Below are positions 1 to 11,071 of a stretch of DNA of 64,000 nt, piece by piece (position 1 is the stretch's first letter; every line of letters starts with the position of its first letter). The notes under the pieces were generated by a model that did not search any database, was not told the origin of the DNA, and saw nothing but the letters and a program-made list of their open reading frames with translations. Source of the DNA: Physcia stellaris (taxonomy: Eukaryota > Ascomycota > Lecanoromycetes > Caliciales > Physciaceae); the NCBI GenBank assembly GCA_018902385.1, contig JABSSW010000006.1:372001-436000 (forward strand), written 5' to 3'. A program made the position numbers and the translations under genes.

Positions 1-2
1 CC

Positions 3-227
3 CATGCTTTCAAGGCTGCACGGGCCAATGGAGGCACTGTGATCAAGAAAATCGAAACAGATGGAGCTTCTGTCTTGCATCCGAAGGTCGATAGCCTAGG
101 CCAGAAGATAGGAATTGCGCAGCGCCTGCGGCATTCTCTATCATACATGACTCGGACGAAGCATGCAAGATGCTCGGGGCTCTGCCTTAATGAGGTATCG
201 AAGCAGAGAACACCAGCGGCAAGGTAG
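3..227 (+). CDS. Possible 3' end of a gene cut by the window edge
   Basis: An open frame runs in from the left edge in the third frame (HAFKAARANGGTV...) and ends at a stop at 227. The first 42 residues or so look protein-like, with mixed charge and an AARANGGTVIKKIETDG stretch. The last 25 are Arg/Cys-rich and may be read-through beyond the true exon end. I do not recognise the family. The first ATG inside is at 39, but the frame is open upstream of it, so the start is probably outside the window. It could also be chance coding. Confidence 0.25.
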   Translation, partial: HAFKAARANGGTVIKKIETDGASVLHPKVDSLGQKIGIAQRLRHSLSYMTRTKHARCSGLCLNEVSKQRTPAAR

Positions 228-252
228 CCTCGTATCCCTGATGACAATATTA

Positions 253-548
253 GGTGCGGTCACACCTCTCTGTATCGAGCCGATACGCTTCTCGATACAC
301 CTCTTGATACACTGCTCGATATGCTCGATATGCTCGATACAAATGTGATCGTTCTTTGATGTTGAGCGATACGTATCGTTGCTGATACTTAGAATTGTCA
401 AAATTTGCAGTGCTGAATTCTAAAGTCGATACGTATCGAAATCGATACGTATCAACATTTCTTCTTTTGAGATGATACGTCGATACGTATCGACCTCGAT
501 ATGTATCGAGGAGCGTATCGACTCGCTACAGAGAGGTGTGACCGCACC
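253..548 (+). mobile_element. MITE with TA target duplication, copy 1 (296 bp)
   Basis: A 296-bp element is bounded by TA dinucleotides (251-252 and 549-550). Its terminal inverted repeats begin GGTGCGGTCACACCTCTCTG and pair over about 46 bp with a few mismatches. It has no coding capacity. The interior is made of short palindromic words, chiefly CGATACGTATCG and variants, and TCGATATGC repeats. A second copy of the same length lies in inverted orientation at 34633-34928. TA duplication and long TIRs fit a Tc1/mariner-type non-autonomous element. No transposase is visible in the window. Confidence 0.88.
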
Positions 549-550
549 TA

Positions 551-1131
551 ATATAATTAATATACTCGACGAATTAAGTGGTGCGGATATCTCGCAATGT
601 CGCCGCTTCTTGACGCCTTCTCTGAAACTCAGCACGGTTGCTCGACGCCTTATTTGACACTCACGTATGGAGGCTCGACATACGCCCAATATCATAATAC
701 CTCGGTCCATGATGTGACGCGGGAATTCATCGCAATTCTGTTCAAGATCATTGGCGTTAAATGAACTCGGAATTGAGATTCATGATTTTGGCTGCAGGCA
801 ATATCTCACATAGACAAGCTCCGACAGAGAACCTCCATAATCGATGCGGCACACCAGCATGCTCTTGCACGTGTCCATAGTATGACTGATCATCCACTGG
901 GTGTGGAAGCCAGCCTGTGCCCCATTATGGCCGTCTCAGAATCTGCTGGAGCGATCGGGGCTGAGAGCTCCGGCAAAGGGTCGCGATGTCGGCGTGGAGG
1001 ACGCAGTACTGTTTTGGAGCATGAAAACCTCCTGGGCCTCTCGGTATATGGGACTTCAAAACATTTTCGTTGAAATAGTATTGCGCCACCCTCTCACTAC
1101 TCATGAATTTGGGTTCATCAAGACCGCGACG
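551..1131. other. Intergenic, no gene seen
   Basis: About 580 bp between the MITE and the P450 start. No convincing frame was found. This stretch presumably holds the P450 promoter. The P450 frame is open upstream to 901, but the N-terminal membrane anchor begins shortly after the ATG at 1132. Confidence 0.5.
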
Positions 1132-3099
1132 ATGGTTTTGCCGGCTGATGGATCACCTCGATCTCTGCTCACTATCATACATTTCCTTGAACATCATTAC
1201 TACATCTGTCTCCTGACTGTCTTGCTCTCTGCGCTGATGGCAAACGGTCTATTCAATGTCTACTTTCGTCAACTGCATCATATCCCTGGCCCAGCACTGG
1301 GAGGGTTTACGGATTTCTACAAACTTTATATCTTTGCCTGCAAGCACATTCCTTCGGCTACTTTGCAGCTACATCAAGAATTCGGTCTGCTCAACATCTG
1401 TGATCATGACGCCCCTGCTAATAGATTTGAAGGACCAATACTACGACTTGCTCCTAATCTGGTCTCTTTCAATGATCCACAGTGGATTCCAGAGATATAC
1501 CTCAAGTGTGTTGACAAGACTTCTTTTTACACCCCTGCCGCTATGGGAGAATATCCCTCAATGTTTTGGACACTAAAGCATGAAGAGCATGCTCGTAAGA
1601 AGAGATTGTTCGCGCCTTCTGTAAGTTGTAATGCTCGAATCCTTTCAAAGCCCCGAAGGCATTCCTCTTTATGTTTCGCTGACTATGTCTAGCTTTCAAT
1701 GAAATTTTTCAGGGAGCACGAGACAGTAGTCGACGGACGTATCACTAAGCTGAATGCTACTCTTCATCGTAACTTTGCTCGTACCAGTAAGGTATTTGAT
1801 TTGGCCGAATGGGTTCGGTGAGTTGGTGCTTTCTCATCAATATCTCGAGTCGCACACGCTGGCCCTGTCATATCTCCGTCCGTGACGAGACCTGATACTT
1901 GGGCATTAGGTGGTTCTTGAACGATACTGTCACCGACCTCACGTTCAGCGAGCCAACTGGATGCGTCCAAGCAGAGGCTGACGTTGATGGATTGATCAAA
2001 GCCCTCCATAGCATGTTTTTGATGACTGGACTCGTAGCAGCACTTCCATGGTTTATGGATCCAATTATCAAACACCCTCTTCTCAAAAAGTATCTATTGC
2101 CACGGCCGGGCAACAAATCCGGCAGTGGTAAAATTATGGCAGTAGGTTAAATCCCACTCCTTATAAGATTTTCGCCTGGCTGACGTATCCATCGTAAAGC
2201 GCCGCGATCAGCTCGTTTCCAAGAGACTTAGTGGTGAAACTCCAACAAACCACGACGACGTGCTTGATGTGTAAGACTCCATCATGAATCGTGGTTCATC
2301 CAGTATTTACTCACACAGTACTACTAGCCTACTAAGAGCTAAACCCCTTGATGGCAAAACCCCTATTCCTATCCAAGACATTCAAGCAGAATGCCTCAGC
2401 TTCATGATTGCAGCATCCGACACTACAGCCGGTCTAGTATCACCAATGATAAGCAGCATTATTAGTTGCCCGAAAATATACGCCAAAGTAAGGCTGGAAA
2501 TTGCGGTTTTTGAAGACGCTGGCAGGCTCTCCAGACCAGTAGCTCTCTACGATGAAACAAACGAAATGCCTTATTTTGGAGCTTGTGTCAACGAAACCCT
2601 TCGACTCTTCCCTCCTACACCCATAATCCTCCCACGAGTAGTATGCAGAGGTGGCTTGACTCTTGGGAACATATTCCTCCCGGAAGGGACTGAGATTGGC
2701 GCTAATCCCTGGTTGATAAATCGGAATCAGAAGATGTTTGGGCATGATGCAGATACTTTCCGACCCGAGAGATGGCTTGAGGTTGAAGAAAGAACCAAGA
2801 GAATGGAGAGATGTATGTTCACATTTGGCTACGGCGGAAGAGCTTGCATAGGTAAGAATCTCGCGAAATTCGAAGCGCAGAAGCTTTGTTTACAGGTAGG
2901 TGGCTGCTTCAAGTTCCCTGGTCGGCATTGAAACTGACTGCTTTAACCCATGTAGCTTCTTAGGGATTTCAATTTCAGATCGCCTACACCTGCGAAGCCC
3001 TGGAGATCAAATGATCGAGGGATTAGTATCTACGAAGATCAATGGATGATTATTGAAGAAAGAAAGCCCGACCCATTGTCTTGCACAAAGAATGAGTAG
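1132..3099 (+). CDS. Cytochrome P450 monooxygenase
   Basis: Seven exons (1132-1384, 1433-1620, 1693-1817, 1910-2141, 2200-2270, 2319-2895, 2956-3099) give an uninterrupted 529-residue product, the usual length for fungal microsomal P450s. A hydrophobic anchor at residues ~20-42 is followed by a proline-rich hinge (HHIPGPALGG). The I-helix oxygen-binding motif AASDTTAG is near residue 320, the ExxR motif (ETLR) near 381, the PERW motif near 437, and the haem-binding loop FGYGGRACIG near 457-466 with its Cys ligand. The first intron is 48 bp and the frame stays open across it; splicing restores a normal HQEFGPILRLAPN join. Family knowledge says haem-dependent oxidation at the ER membrane. The likeness to pisatin-demethylase-type P450s suggests secondary metabolism or detoxification, but the substrate cannot be inferred. 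It converges on the methyltransferase, with only ~258 bp between their stops. Confidence 0.95.
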
Positions 3100-3357
3100 A
3101 AACCAAGCGTATACATCGCATTGCGGTTTTGAGGTAAGGGAGTATCTTGGCTAGATCGTTATTTTAAGGCTAGAACGTTTTCTTGTTTAGAGGCTTGTGA
3201 GATTTTCTTTCGGGGTTCCCAGTAATTGAAGTCTATCAAACTCTACAATGCACGACGCGAGAATTACTGGTTGAATTACATCCTAAAGGGTGTAAACACG
3301 CCGGAAAGTGTGCTTAAGGACGTTGGGGGCATGGCGTACGATTTCTCAGGCAATGGA

Positions 3358-4435
3358 CTAGGATGGGGCTTTTCCAATCACGACAACAAGATCTGCAACA
3401 ACCGCGACGCCTTGTTGGAATTCTTCGAAGGTGCTCTCAACCAGCTTCTCGATGTTAGCTTCTGCCGGGTCTCCCCGGTACCCTTTCTTTATCAGTTCAT
3501 CTGCAGCCCATAGCCGGTTCAGATTCCAGCTGAAGTAGTCTCTGGGCGGTATACCATATCGAGTGAGCTTGGCGTTGGAGAACCCCTGATCTGTCAAGGT
3601 TCGATCGAGCTGTGACACCCAGCTTGAGGTTCGCTCCTGATCAGCCAAAGTGAGGCGCAGGACAGAGCAGGGTAGTCATGACGTACTGTACCGAGTGATT
3701 TGCTTGAGGCCTTTGCATGAACTTGATGAAACGATCGGTCGCAGCTGATGAGACGGCTTCATCGGCTGGTTCAACCTTTCTCCCAGATGCGGCGTCGATC
3801 TCTGTCCATTGGAGGAATCCTCCAGGCTCTGCAGCGCAACAACGCCTAGTCAGCGGTTATGTGTGACCTTGACATCGAGTCTCTTACTAAGTAAGGAAGC
3901 CAAATTGTCGATCAGAGAACCAGGGTCATTGTCGGCGATCAAGGAGATGAAACACTGTACATGGACTATGTCGTATTTGCCAATGCAATCCTTCGGGAAG
4001 GGTTGGAACGCATCATGGATTCTTAATGATATGTTATCCGGGAGCCATTCTTGGGGCGGATATTGAGCAGCAGATATGTCGAAAGCATCAAGTGAGGCAG
4101 AGGGCGGAAGTAGCTCGGAGAGATCAGTCAGCCATTTGCTTGGGAAGAAAGTATTAGCCTCGAGATACAGGCAACGCATTAACGTCTTAACGGAGCGCAG
4201 GATACCAACCAGGTCCCAGATCCAACATCAGCAATTCTGATTTCAAGACCATCCCCTATAGGTATCTCTGGGTGCAGCAGGTAGCCAATACACTGTCGGC
4301 TCAACGAATGTTGATAATTGAGCCTGCAAAATTTCATGAGCACCACTTGTAGGTATGAGAATACAGACCATCGCTTTACCTTGCTAATGCATAAAAATCG
4401 TTGCCAAATGGATACCGATTACCAGTTGCTGCCAT
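3358..4435 (-). CDS. SAM-dependent methyltransferase, LaeA/UMTA type
   Basis: Five exons on the minus strand (4435-4380, 4323-4210, 4138-3888, 3828-3692, 3636-3358) give 278 residues without a stop. The N-terminus (MAATGNRYPFGNDFYALA) precedes the RLNYQHSLSR segment typical of this family. SAM motif I is IADVGSGTCKWLTDLS at residues ~47-62, an acidic DAFDIS segment follows, and post-motif III reads LLKPGGFLQWTEID near residue 140. Both flanks of every intron keep the frame. In fungi these Rossmann-fold class I enzymes are either metabolite O-/N-methyltransferases or LaeA-like regulators. The short N-terminus favours an enzyme, but the sequence does not settle it. It is tail-to-tail with the P450, so the two do not share a promoter. 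Confidence 0.92.
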
Positions 4436-5337
4436 CCCTAACCCGACACTGAAACAATCTAATGCCTTAAAAACTTATGGAAGAGGCGGCCCTTACTTTA
4501 AAAAATGCCTTCCCGGACTTATGGCCACTGTAGGCATCCACCGCGCTGCAGGGATACGGATAGAAGGCTCTTACACCGCGCAATCACAAAACTCTACATA
4601 AGACCTAGAGACGTGTATGCGGACTTTGGCAACTCGGAACTAGTCGGAACCACCCAAGCAATGGTACGGAAGTACGCACACTCTGATGCCTTTGGCCTTT
4701 ATGATTCTAGGTATATGCAATGGAGTTTACTAGAGTAGAGTACAGAGGTGGTAGAGCAGGCGGAAAAGGTCAGATGCTTGCTCCGCAAGGCCAGATCCCG
4801 GCGTCGGATTTTTACTTCAGCGGATCGGAGGTCTCCTTAATCTGGGTTGTAAAGGCGATCAAGGCGCAGCATGCATATGATACAAATGGAAAGGTGGTGA
4901 TTGGGGCTGTTGCGACCCTGCAGCTGCGCCTCATGCATGCAACATTGTGCTGTCCAAGGTACGGAGGTGTGCATCATGTGTTGGCTCGGTGTACCAGAAG
5001 GACACTGACCCAAAGACCAACCAAAGACTAGAGGTCCAGAGATCACGATGATGATTAGGCCTTGACTCATGATAAGCATCTAAGCAAAAACGAATGAGAG
5101 GCACAAGACCTGTGCGGTCCGTGCAACAACCCTCATCAACTCTAGCCAACCCTTTTGGTGCACACTTCCGTACTATGCCACCTTCTAGACGTCATTTCAT
5201 CGCTTCACGAAAATGGCGAACTATCATCATGACTCGCTGTTCAAGAGATAAGCCGTTCCTTTCTTGAACTTCAGAAGTCATTATCGAGACACTCGAGTCT
5301 CAGGCTTCACCGCACCTGCATTCTACCAAATCTTTCC
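4436..5337. other. Intergenic between divergent methyltransferase and SAT4-type gene
   Basis: About 900 bp upstream of two divergently transcribed genes, so it must contain both promoters. Open frames here (for example 4720-5031) have no recognisable protein character. No repeats were seen. Confidence 0.5.
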
Positions 5338-6736
5338 ATGGCAGAGTCTGTCACATCACCTCCAGGAGGAGATCAAAATTTTGGCCCGGCATTGTTGGCC
5401 ATTGCGGTCGCTTCCAGCACGTTGGCTGTCCTCGCTACAATCATCAGAGTTGCCAGTCGTACATGGATCGTTGGTTCGGTCGGCGCAGATGACTACACCA
5501 TTGCCGTTGCCGCAGTACGATTGAGTGATCTGGAAAACGAATTTCGCATAAAGCTAATTGAAGTTTGATCAGATAATCTCGGTGGTAGCAGTAGCCATCA
5601 ATTGCCAGCAGGTCAAAAATGGAGCCGGCCGACACGAATACTATCTGGAAAAGCCGGAGATCATCGAGGAGCTCAAATGGCATTTCTTCTCCCAAGTACA
5701 GCTCTACATCTGTACCGCTCTCATCAAAGCATCAGCCTGTTTGTTTTTAATCCGTATTGTGAACAAGAAACGTCTAGTCCGACTTTTGTACACTTTGAGT
5801 GTGGTCATCATTGTCGTGAACCTAGCAGTGGTCGTTGCTCTTTTCGCGCAATGCCGGCCTCTGAACAAAGTCTGGAACAAGCATGTCGAGGGACAATGTT
5901 ACGAAGTGAGCGTGCTGAAGACACTAGCTTGGGTAGCAGGAGGTGCGTCGTATTCATCTTGTGAGCACATTCCGGAACACTGACATTAACATAGCTTTCG
6001 CTGTCGTCACGGACTTTATTTGCGCTCTTTTGCCGAGCATCTTCCTAAGGAATGTCCAGATAAGCCAACGCACAAAATTGGCGTTATGTGGCCTTATGAG
6101 CTTGGGCCTTATGTATGTGCTACATGCGTTTTCATCTATCACGGTCGCTAAACTGAGTTGCACTATTTCTAGTGCGACCACGTTTTCAGTCATTAAAATG
6201 GCGTTTCTGCCTCACCTTGGTGCGAAAGACACGACTTGTGAGTAGCCTTCGGGCATGTTTTTGCCACCATTAGCTTAGAAGTGAAGCTGACATAGCGCGT
6301 AGATAGTCAAACTGTCATACAAGTCTCCGGGATGTACGAAAGTTTCTCCCTATATCAATGTCCCAGCATTGAGACACTGACTCGACTTAGACTTGAAGAA
6401 AACATAGGTATCATCGCGGTCAACATGCCACTGATGAGACCTTTATACGGACTCCTCACACCCAAAGTCAAAAGTCGCTGGTCTCTGATGGCGCAGGGTT
6501 TCAGAAAGAGGGTTTATAGAAACTCCAATGGCTCCGACATCCAATTGCAATCTTCAATGCGAAGCCATAGCTCTAAGCAAGGGCGGGACTGGGGATTGAA
6601 AGTACCTGGTAGTCAAACCATGAGGACCATCGACTTGTCGTTGGCTCGGACGCAGCAAAGCAATCGCAGCGAAAGCCCGAATACTTTGTTCGAGGACGTG
6701 AAGAACACCAGAGAAGTCGTGAGGGATTTGGTATGA
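5338..6736 (+). CDS. SAT4/PTH11-type integral membrane protein (fungal rhodopsin-like fold)
   Basis: Six exons (5338-5514, 5573-5942, 5995-6112, 6173-6237, 6303-6333, 6391-6736) give a 368-residue protein. Hydrophobic segments fall at about residues 18-36, 58-72, 95-120, 128-150, 178-200 and 208-230. The family signatures are RVASRTWIVGSVGADDY after the first helix, the ALFAQCRPLNKVWNKHVEGQ loop with conserved Cys/Trp, VVTDFICALLPS, and a final helix LEENIGIIAVNMPLMRPL followed by a Ser/Arg-rich cytosolic tail of about 100 residues. The tiny 31-bp exon 5 is supported because only this join restores the ILEENIGII segment. Members are plasma-membrane or vacuolar multi-pass proteins, some of them receptor-like (PTH11 class, without the CFEM domain here). 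The ligand is unknown. Confidence 0.92.
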
Positions 6737-7593
6737 AAAGTTGAATAAGGATTGAATGTTGTGTATAATATCGAGGAGTGCTTTAAACGATTGTATGATA
6801 CAACTATCTAGTGTTTGAATTTTGCTGGCGCTCCCTCGAGTAGAGCCAAAATCCAGAGGATCTAGCTTTGACCCAGCCTTTTCTCCTGCATGTCTTCTCA
6901 GGGAGCAAATAACCCGTATTTGACACCGAAAACCGAGGCTTCATCACTGCTCAACGTATTGAACCCAAGTTTGAAGCGGCAAAAATTGCGTCTATCAGCT
7001 CCTAAATCATCCAGATTGGTTGCTTCCGAGGTAATCAAGTAGTCGGTGACTTCCCAGGACCACACAATCGAAGATGTGAGACTTGAGACTTGCAGAGTGG
7101 TAGTTGATGTTGGAAAACGGTGGCATTACAGGCGGAATTAGCTAGCAAGTAAAACTGCGGCACTCTTACCCGATTGGGAGTAGTGCGGCTGAAACCTCCT
7201 GTAAATAGCTCTGCATGCGGTACAGTAGCAATGAAATCGGTAGTCACCCAATACGTGTCAACAGTTGACTGGAATCGGCGTCAAAGCAGGCGCTGATATT
7301 TTCCCTCTCAAGAGAGGCCCATGCAAGCAGGCAAGCTGTGGATATGACGACGCAAGTCGCTCGATGAGTACATGTAGCCACCCGGCATTATGCGCGTATC
7401 ATTCGTTTCACTCGCGCTTCCCGTAGTCTTCACCAAGAACAACAGGCGACCAATACGCGCCGGTCTAATGCTTTTAATCCCGCTCCTGTATGAATGTGGA
7501 GGGCAGTCTGATCGTCAATGTTTCTGAATCATGAGAATTTGACATGAGAATTTGACATACCGCAGCCTCAAAGAAGCAGGCAAGACCGCTAAG
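6737..7593. other. Intergenic, no gene seen
   Basis: About 850 bp downstream of the SAT4-type gene and upstream of the secreted-protein gene. Only short chance frames were seen (for example 7035-7247, minus). No repeat or RNA gene was recognised. Confidence 0.5.
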
Positions 7594-8879
7594 ATGCAAC
7601 AAGACTCGTTGCGACTGGTCATTTGGGGTCTTCTCATCGCATCGATAAATTTCGCAGCTACAGCATTCCTCCCTAACGATGAAAACGGCCGCATCACCCA
7701 GCCAGTGTTCACCAATTCGTCATCACTTGATTCCACCTTCCTTTCTCTGAACGCTTCCGCCTTATTGACAGGCAGCAGTAGACTATCAGCTAACGAGCAT
7801 GACATCATTTGCAACCCTGGAATGGGTTCCAATTTCAATCTAAATGACTGTCTAGCCTCCCTTCGAGACTTTGAAATTGGTCGGGCTCGCATGACTTTCA
7901 CTAAGAGGCCGCCAAGAGAGGGTAGTATTTCGCTTCCTTTCCGATGGATGGGGCGTAAGTATTCATGATACTTTCCGTTGCACTCTGCCCTTGTTGCAAC
8001 GTGACCGTGAGGGGAAGTATTCAGGAAGTGATCTGATAGCTTAGGTCGATTTTCACCAAGTCATGGAGCTAATATTGCAGCAGCCGAAGCATCTTGCTTC
8101 TTCCAACCTGACTTGAAAGCCGGGGCAAGGACTGGGTACGTTACTATGGACAAGCTTCATGACGCGGCGTCCGATCTAATTAGATACTGTGCGTCGCGTC
8201 TGGGGCAAGGTGGGATGGCTAGAAGACTTGGTAAGTAGTGTCTACGGGGAGATGTACGATAAAACTCTATGCCATTCCGACTCCCCTAGAAACAATAACC
8301 TACCATGATACTAATTTATTTACACTTCAGGTGGCGATGGCAACCTTGTGCTCTCAATCGGCACTTATGGCCCCAATCCTCCAGCCTTCGAGAGCGTTCG
8401 ATGCGCAGGACGTATACCAAATGTAGGTTCTTGCACAGACGCCATCACGAAAGTCCCAGTGAGCCACCAGCAGGAGATTTTCGGACCAGAAAAAGATCCA
8501 CGCCGGGATGTTCAGATCCCAAGAGATATCACTTCGCGTAAGAATTTCTATCCCTCACCTGGTTGCTTTTGAGATACCCTGTGGCGCTTGTACGCCGATA
8601 GCCCCAGCAACTAATTCACGAACAGACGATCAGAGGTGTACCGTAACAGTTCTGACCACGAACCGCGACGGAGTGGGAGATACTACGACCTGGAATTTGC
8701 TCTGGGAGGCGTCGATGGCTGTGTTTTGGAAGTGTATATACAAGGGTATGAAGGGAACTCACAGAGGCCTAGGTAGGGAGATTTTCCGCTTGGTGAACAT
8801 ACTCGCGTTAATTAGTTGCTTCACTAATCGTATGGTAGGGGACAACCGCGACTTGTTCATTAGTATAAATGGTCGGTAG
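7594..8879 (+). CDS. Secreted cysteine-containing protein of unknown function
   Basis: Six exons (7594-7954, 8081-8135, 8184-8230, 8331-8537, 8626-8772, 8839-8879) join in frame to 285 residues. The ATG at 7594 is preferred over any upstream start in the same frame (open from 7552), because MQQDSLRLVIWGLLIASINF is a good signal peptide and the upstream residues would spoil it. The mature part has about eight cysteines: in CNPGMGSNFNLNDC, ASCFF, GYC, a VRCAGRIPNVGSC pair, QRC and WKC. The even number and spacing suggest disulfides. The last intron (66 bp) is a multiple of three, and splicing it gives a compact RGLGDNRDLFISI end. The pattern resembles a recurrent type of hypothetical secreted protein in plant-associated ascomycetes. 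No enzymatic motif was seen, and a surface or effector role is only possible. Confidence 0.72.
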
Positions 8880-9925
8880 AGTATGATGCTGAATCCCATC
8901 GGTGGTTGATACAAAGAGTCAAGGAAGTTGTCAGCCTGTAATTTCTGGGCCCGAGAGCTTTGTATGACCTCAATATTCGGCTTTTCCTGGATACCTCACC
9001 GTATGTTTCCTAATGATAGAAGCCATATATCAACCTTCAAAAGTCAGTCCGGGGTACTGTAGAACTTGATCCTCCTGTCGCCAAGGCCCTATCATTATCA
9101 TGCGATTTTGTGCTTGCTAATGATGAGCCGAGTTCTGACATCAGACGCAGTGGATAAAGGAGTGACTCTATCGCTTCCCTCTACCAAACATGGTTGCATT
9201 ATACTTGTTCCGTCTCATCTGTTGTTTGAGCGCTGCTGGCCCCGGAGGAAGTATCTCGCTGTTATTTAGCCACCTCAAGCGCACAAAAGAACAGGTCCCA
9301 CCCCTAGGCGACAGCTACAGGGGATAGAGAGAGAGAGAAAATCAACCTCCGCAACCTGCGAAGCAGAAATGGCTCGGGAACAAGAGAAGTAGGAGATGCC
9401 TGACTTATATCTTCCCTAGATGCCATCTAAATGACCACTGAATCCTAGAAGATGTTCGAGAACCTCTGTTCCATCTCATTCCAAACCAATGCCGAATTGG
9501 CCACCAAGTTGTCACTTACTCCACCTAAACCGCCAGTCACTTCCCCCACTCATGCTGGCCCGAGGAAAGACTGATTGTCTTGACCTATTTTAGAAAGAGC
9601 CAGGATGTTATTGTAAGATATGTTTTGTTGTTCTTTAGCGTAGGTGATGTCGATACTCTCTTAATTTGAAATTCTTGTGCATATGATCTTAGTCAATTAA
9701 GACGGATATTTGATTTGTGATGTGCTCGCCTCAAGGATAACACCCACGATGATTGTTGTAGGTTTCACCTTTCACGATAGCAAGGAAACATGGGCACTTT
9801 TAGGATCTCGCTCACTATTGAGAGAGCGAATTCACAAATTGCAAGGATCAGAGCACGGATATAAATTTATCTAGTCACTAACAATACAGGCTAGAAGAAC
9901 TCCTTTAACCAACTTTATGGCAGCT
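8880..9925. other. Intergenic, no gene seen
   Basis: About 1 kb without a convincing frame. It contains a short GA microsatellite near 9325-9341. No regulatory element could be named. Confidence 0.45.
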
Positions 9926-10398
9926 CTACCCAATCACCGCACTTTGTAATAAAGCGAAGAGAGTTTTAGCTACCACAGAGTTGATAAATACGGTACTCAA
10001 GCTAACATTTACGTAGTCAAGTTTCGCGAAGCCGACGACTTTTGGGATAGCCAGCATACCGCATGCGAGGGCGCCGATAATGGCTGCTCCTCATCGTGCC
10101 AGGCGGAGATCTCCTCCATGTGCTTCAGTGCTGCGGGTGCTAGGCGATAGACTGTTTGTTGTCAGTGTCCGATACTGGGAGTGTGGGTGCTTGGAGCTTT
10201 GCGACGGTCGCTATGCCTCCATAAGCGAGCTGGCCTCCTTGCAGCTTCTAGCCCGTTTACCACGCGTATGCAGATAACCTTGAGATTGAATAATCTGGGG
10301 ATCCCAGCACGGTGGAGGTTGTAGGGTAACTTACTGAAGTGAGAGAGCTTGTGCTCGATGGCTTGGAAGACCGCGATGGCTTCTTCGAGAGATTTCAT
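9926..10398 (-). CDS. Possible small multi-exon gene, model incomplete
   Basis: On the minus strand an ATG at 10398 opens MKSLEEAIAVFQAIEHKLSHF, then a plausible intron starts with GTAAGT. Beyond it, segments in shifting frames look protein-like: GQLAYGGIATVAKLQAPTLP, VYRLAPAALKHMEEISAWHD, and a hydrophobic segment beginning GALACGMLAIPKVVGFAKL that runs to a stop at 9926-9928. I could not find GT-AG joins that link all of them, so either small exons are missed or the gene is broken. The C-terminal part would be membrane-associated. I do not recognise the family. Confidence 0.35.
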
Positions 10399-11071
10399 TT
10401 CTCGTTACTGGGAGAGGAGCTCTTTGCTTTTGGAAGAAACATTCCGTGCAAGCCTAACTGTCAAAGGTGGAGTGCTCGGTAGAGTTCAACTAGGGCAGAT
10501 GTTATTTAAGGTCATTGTTGCGATGGCTAGAATCGAATTTTCTAGCGAAGCGTGAGAGTTGCAGGCTGGCTTGCTGAGCAATTACTTAGCAAAGTTGGAG
10601 AAAAAGCTGGCGGGGTTGGTTGTGAAAGATCAATTCTGGGCGCGAAAATATTTGTCATTTGAGGCGGTGTGTGTGCTATGCATATTCCCGAAATTTGCTG
10701 ATGCGGTGATGTACCCTCTCTTTTGTTTCTAGAGAACTGCCGTTGTCTGACATGTTGGTGTCAACAGCGAGAACGGTCATTCCTGTATTTGTAGCTTACT
10801 GTCACCAGCTGTCAGTATTGGATTGTGTATAAAATGGACTTGAATTCCGACCGAAAGTAGTCAGCTATCAGAGAGAAAATCGAAAGGCGCAACACATTCC
10901 CAGCTAAGAGGGCGTCAAGATTAAGTATCAGATAGTGCAGTATACCCAAGGAACATAGAAGTGTGATATAATCAGTTGTAGTAAGTGGAGGATTGAATCG
11001 ATGCAAAGAGACTAATACTGGACTACCTTTGATGTCTAAGATACTAGATCGGGTTTGAAAGCTCACATCCA
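10399..11071. other. Intergenic, no gene seen
   Basis: About 670 bp. A hydrophobic minus-strand frame at 10812-11072 directly follows the ATP-grasp relic stop, but it has no ATG in a good context and no family resemblance. Confidence 0.4.
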
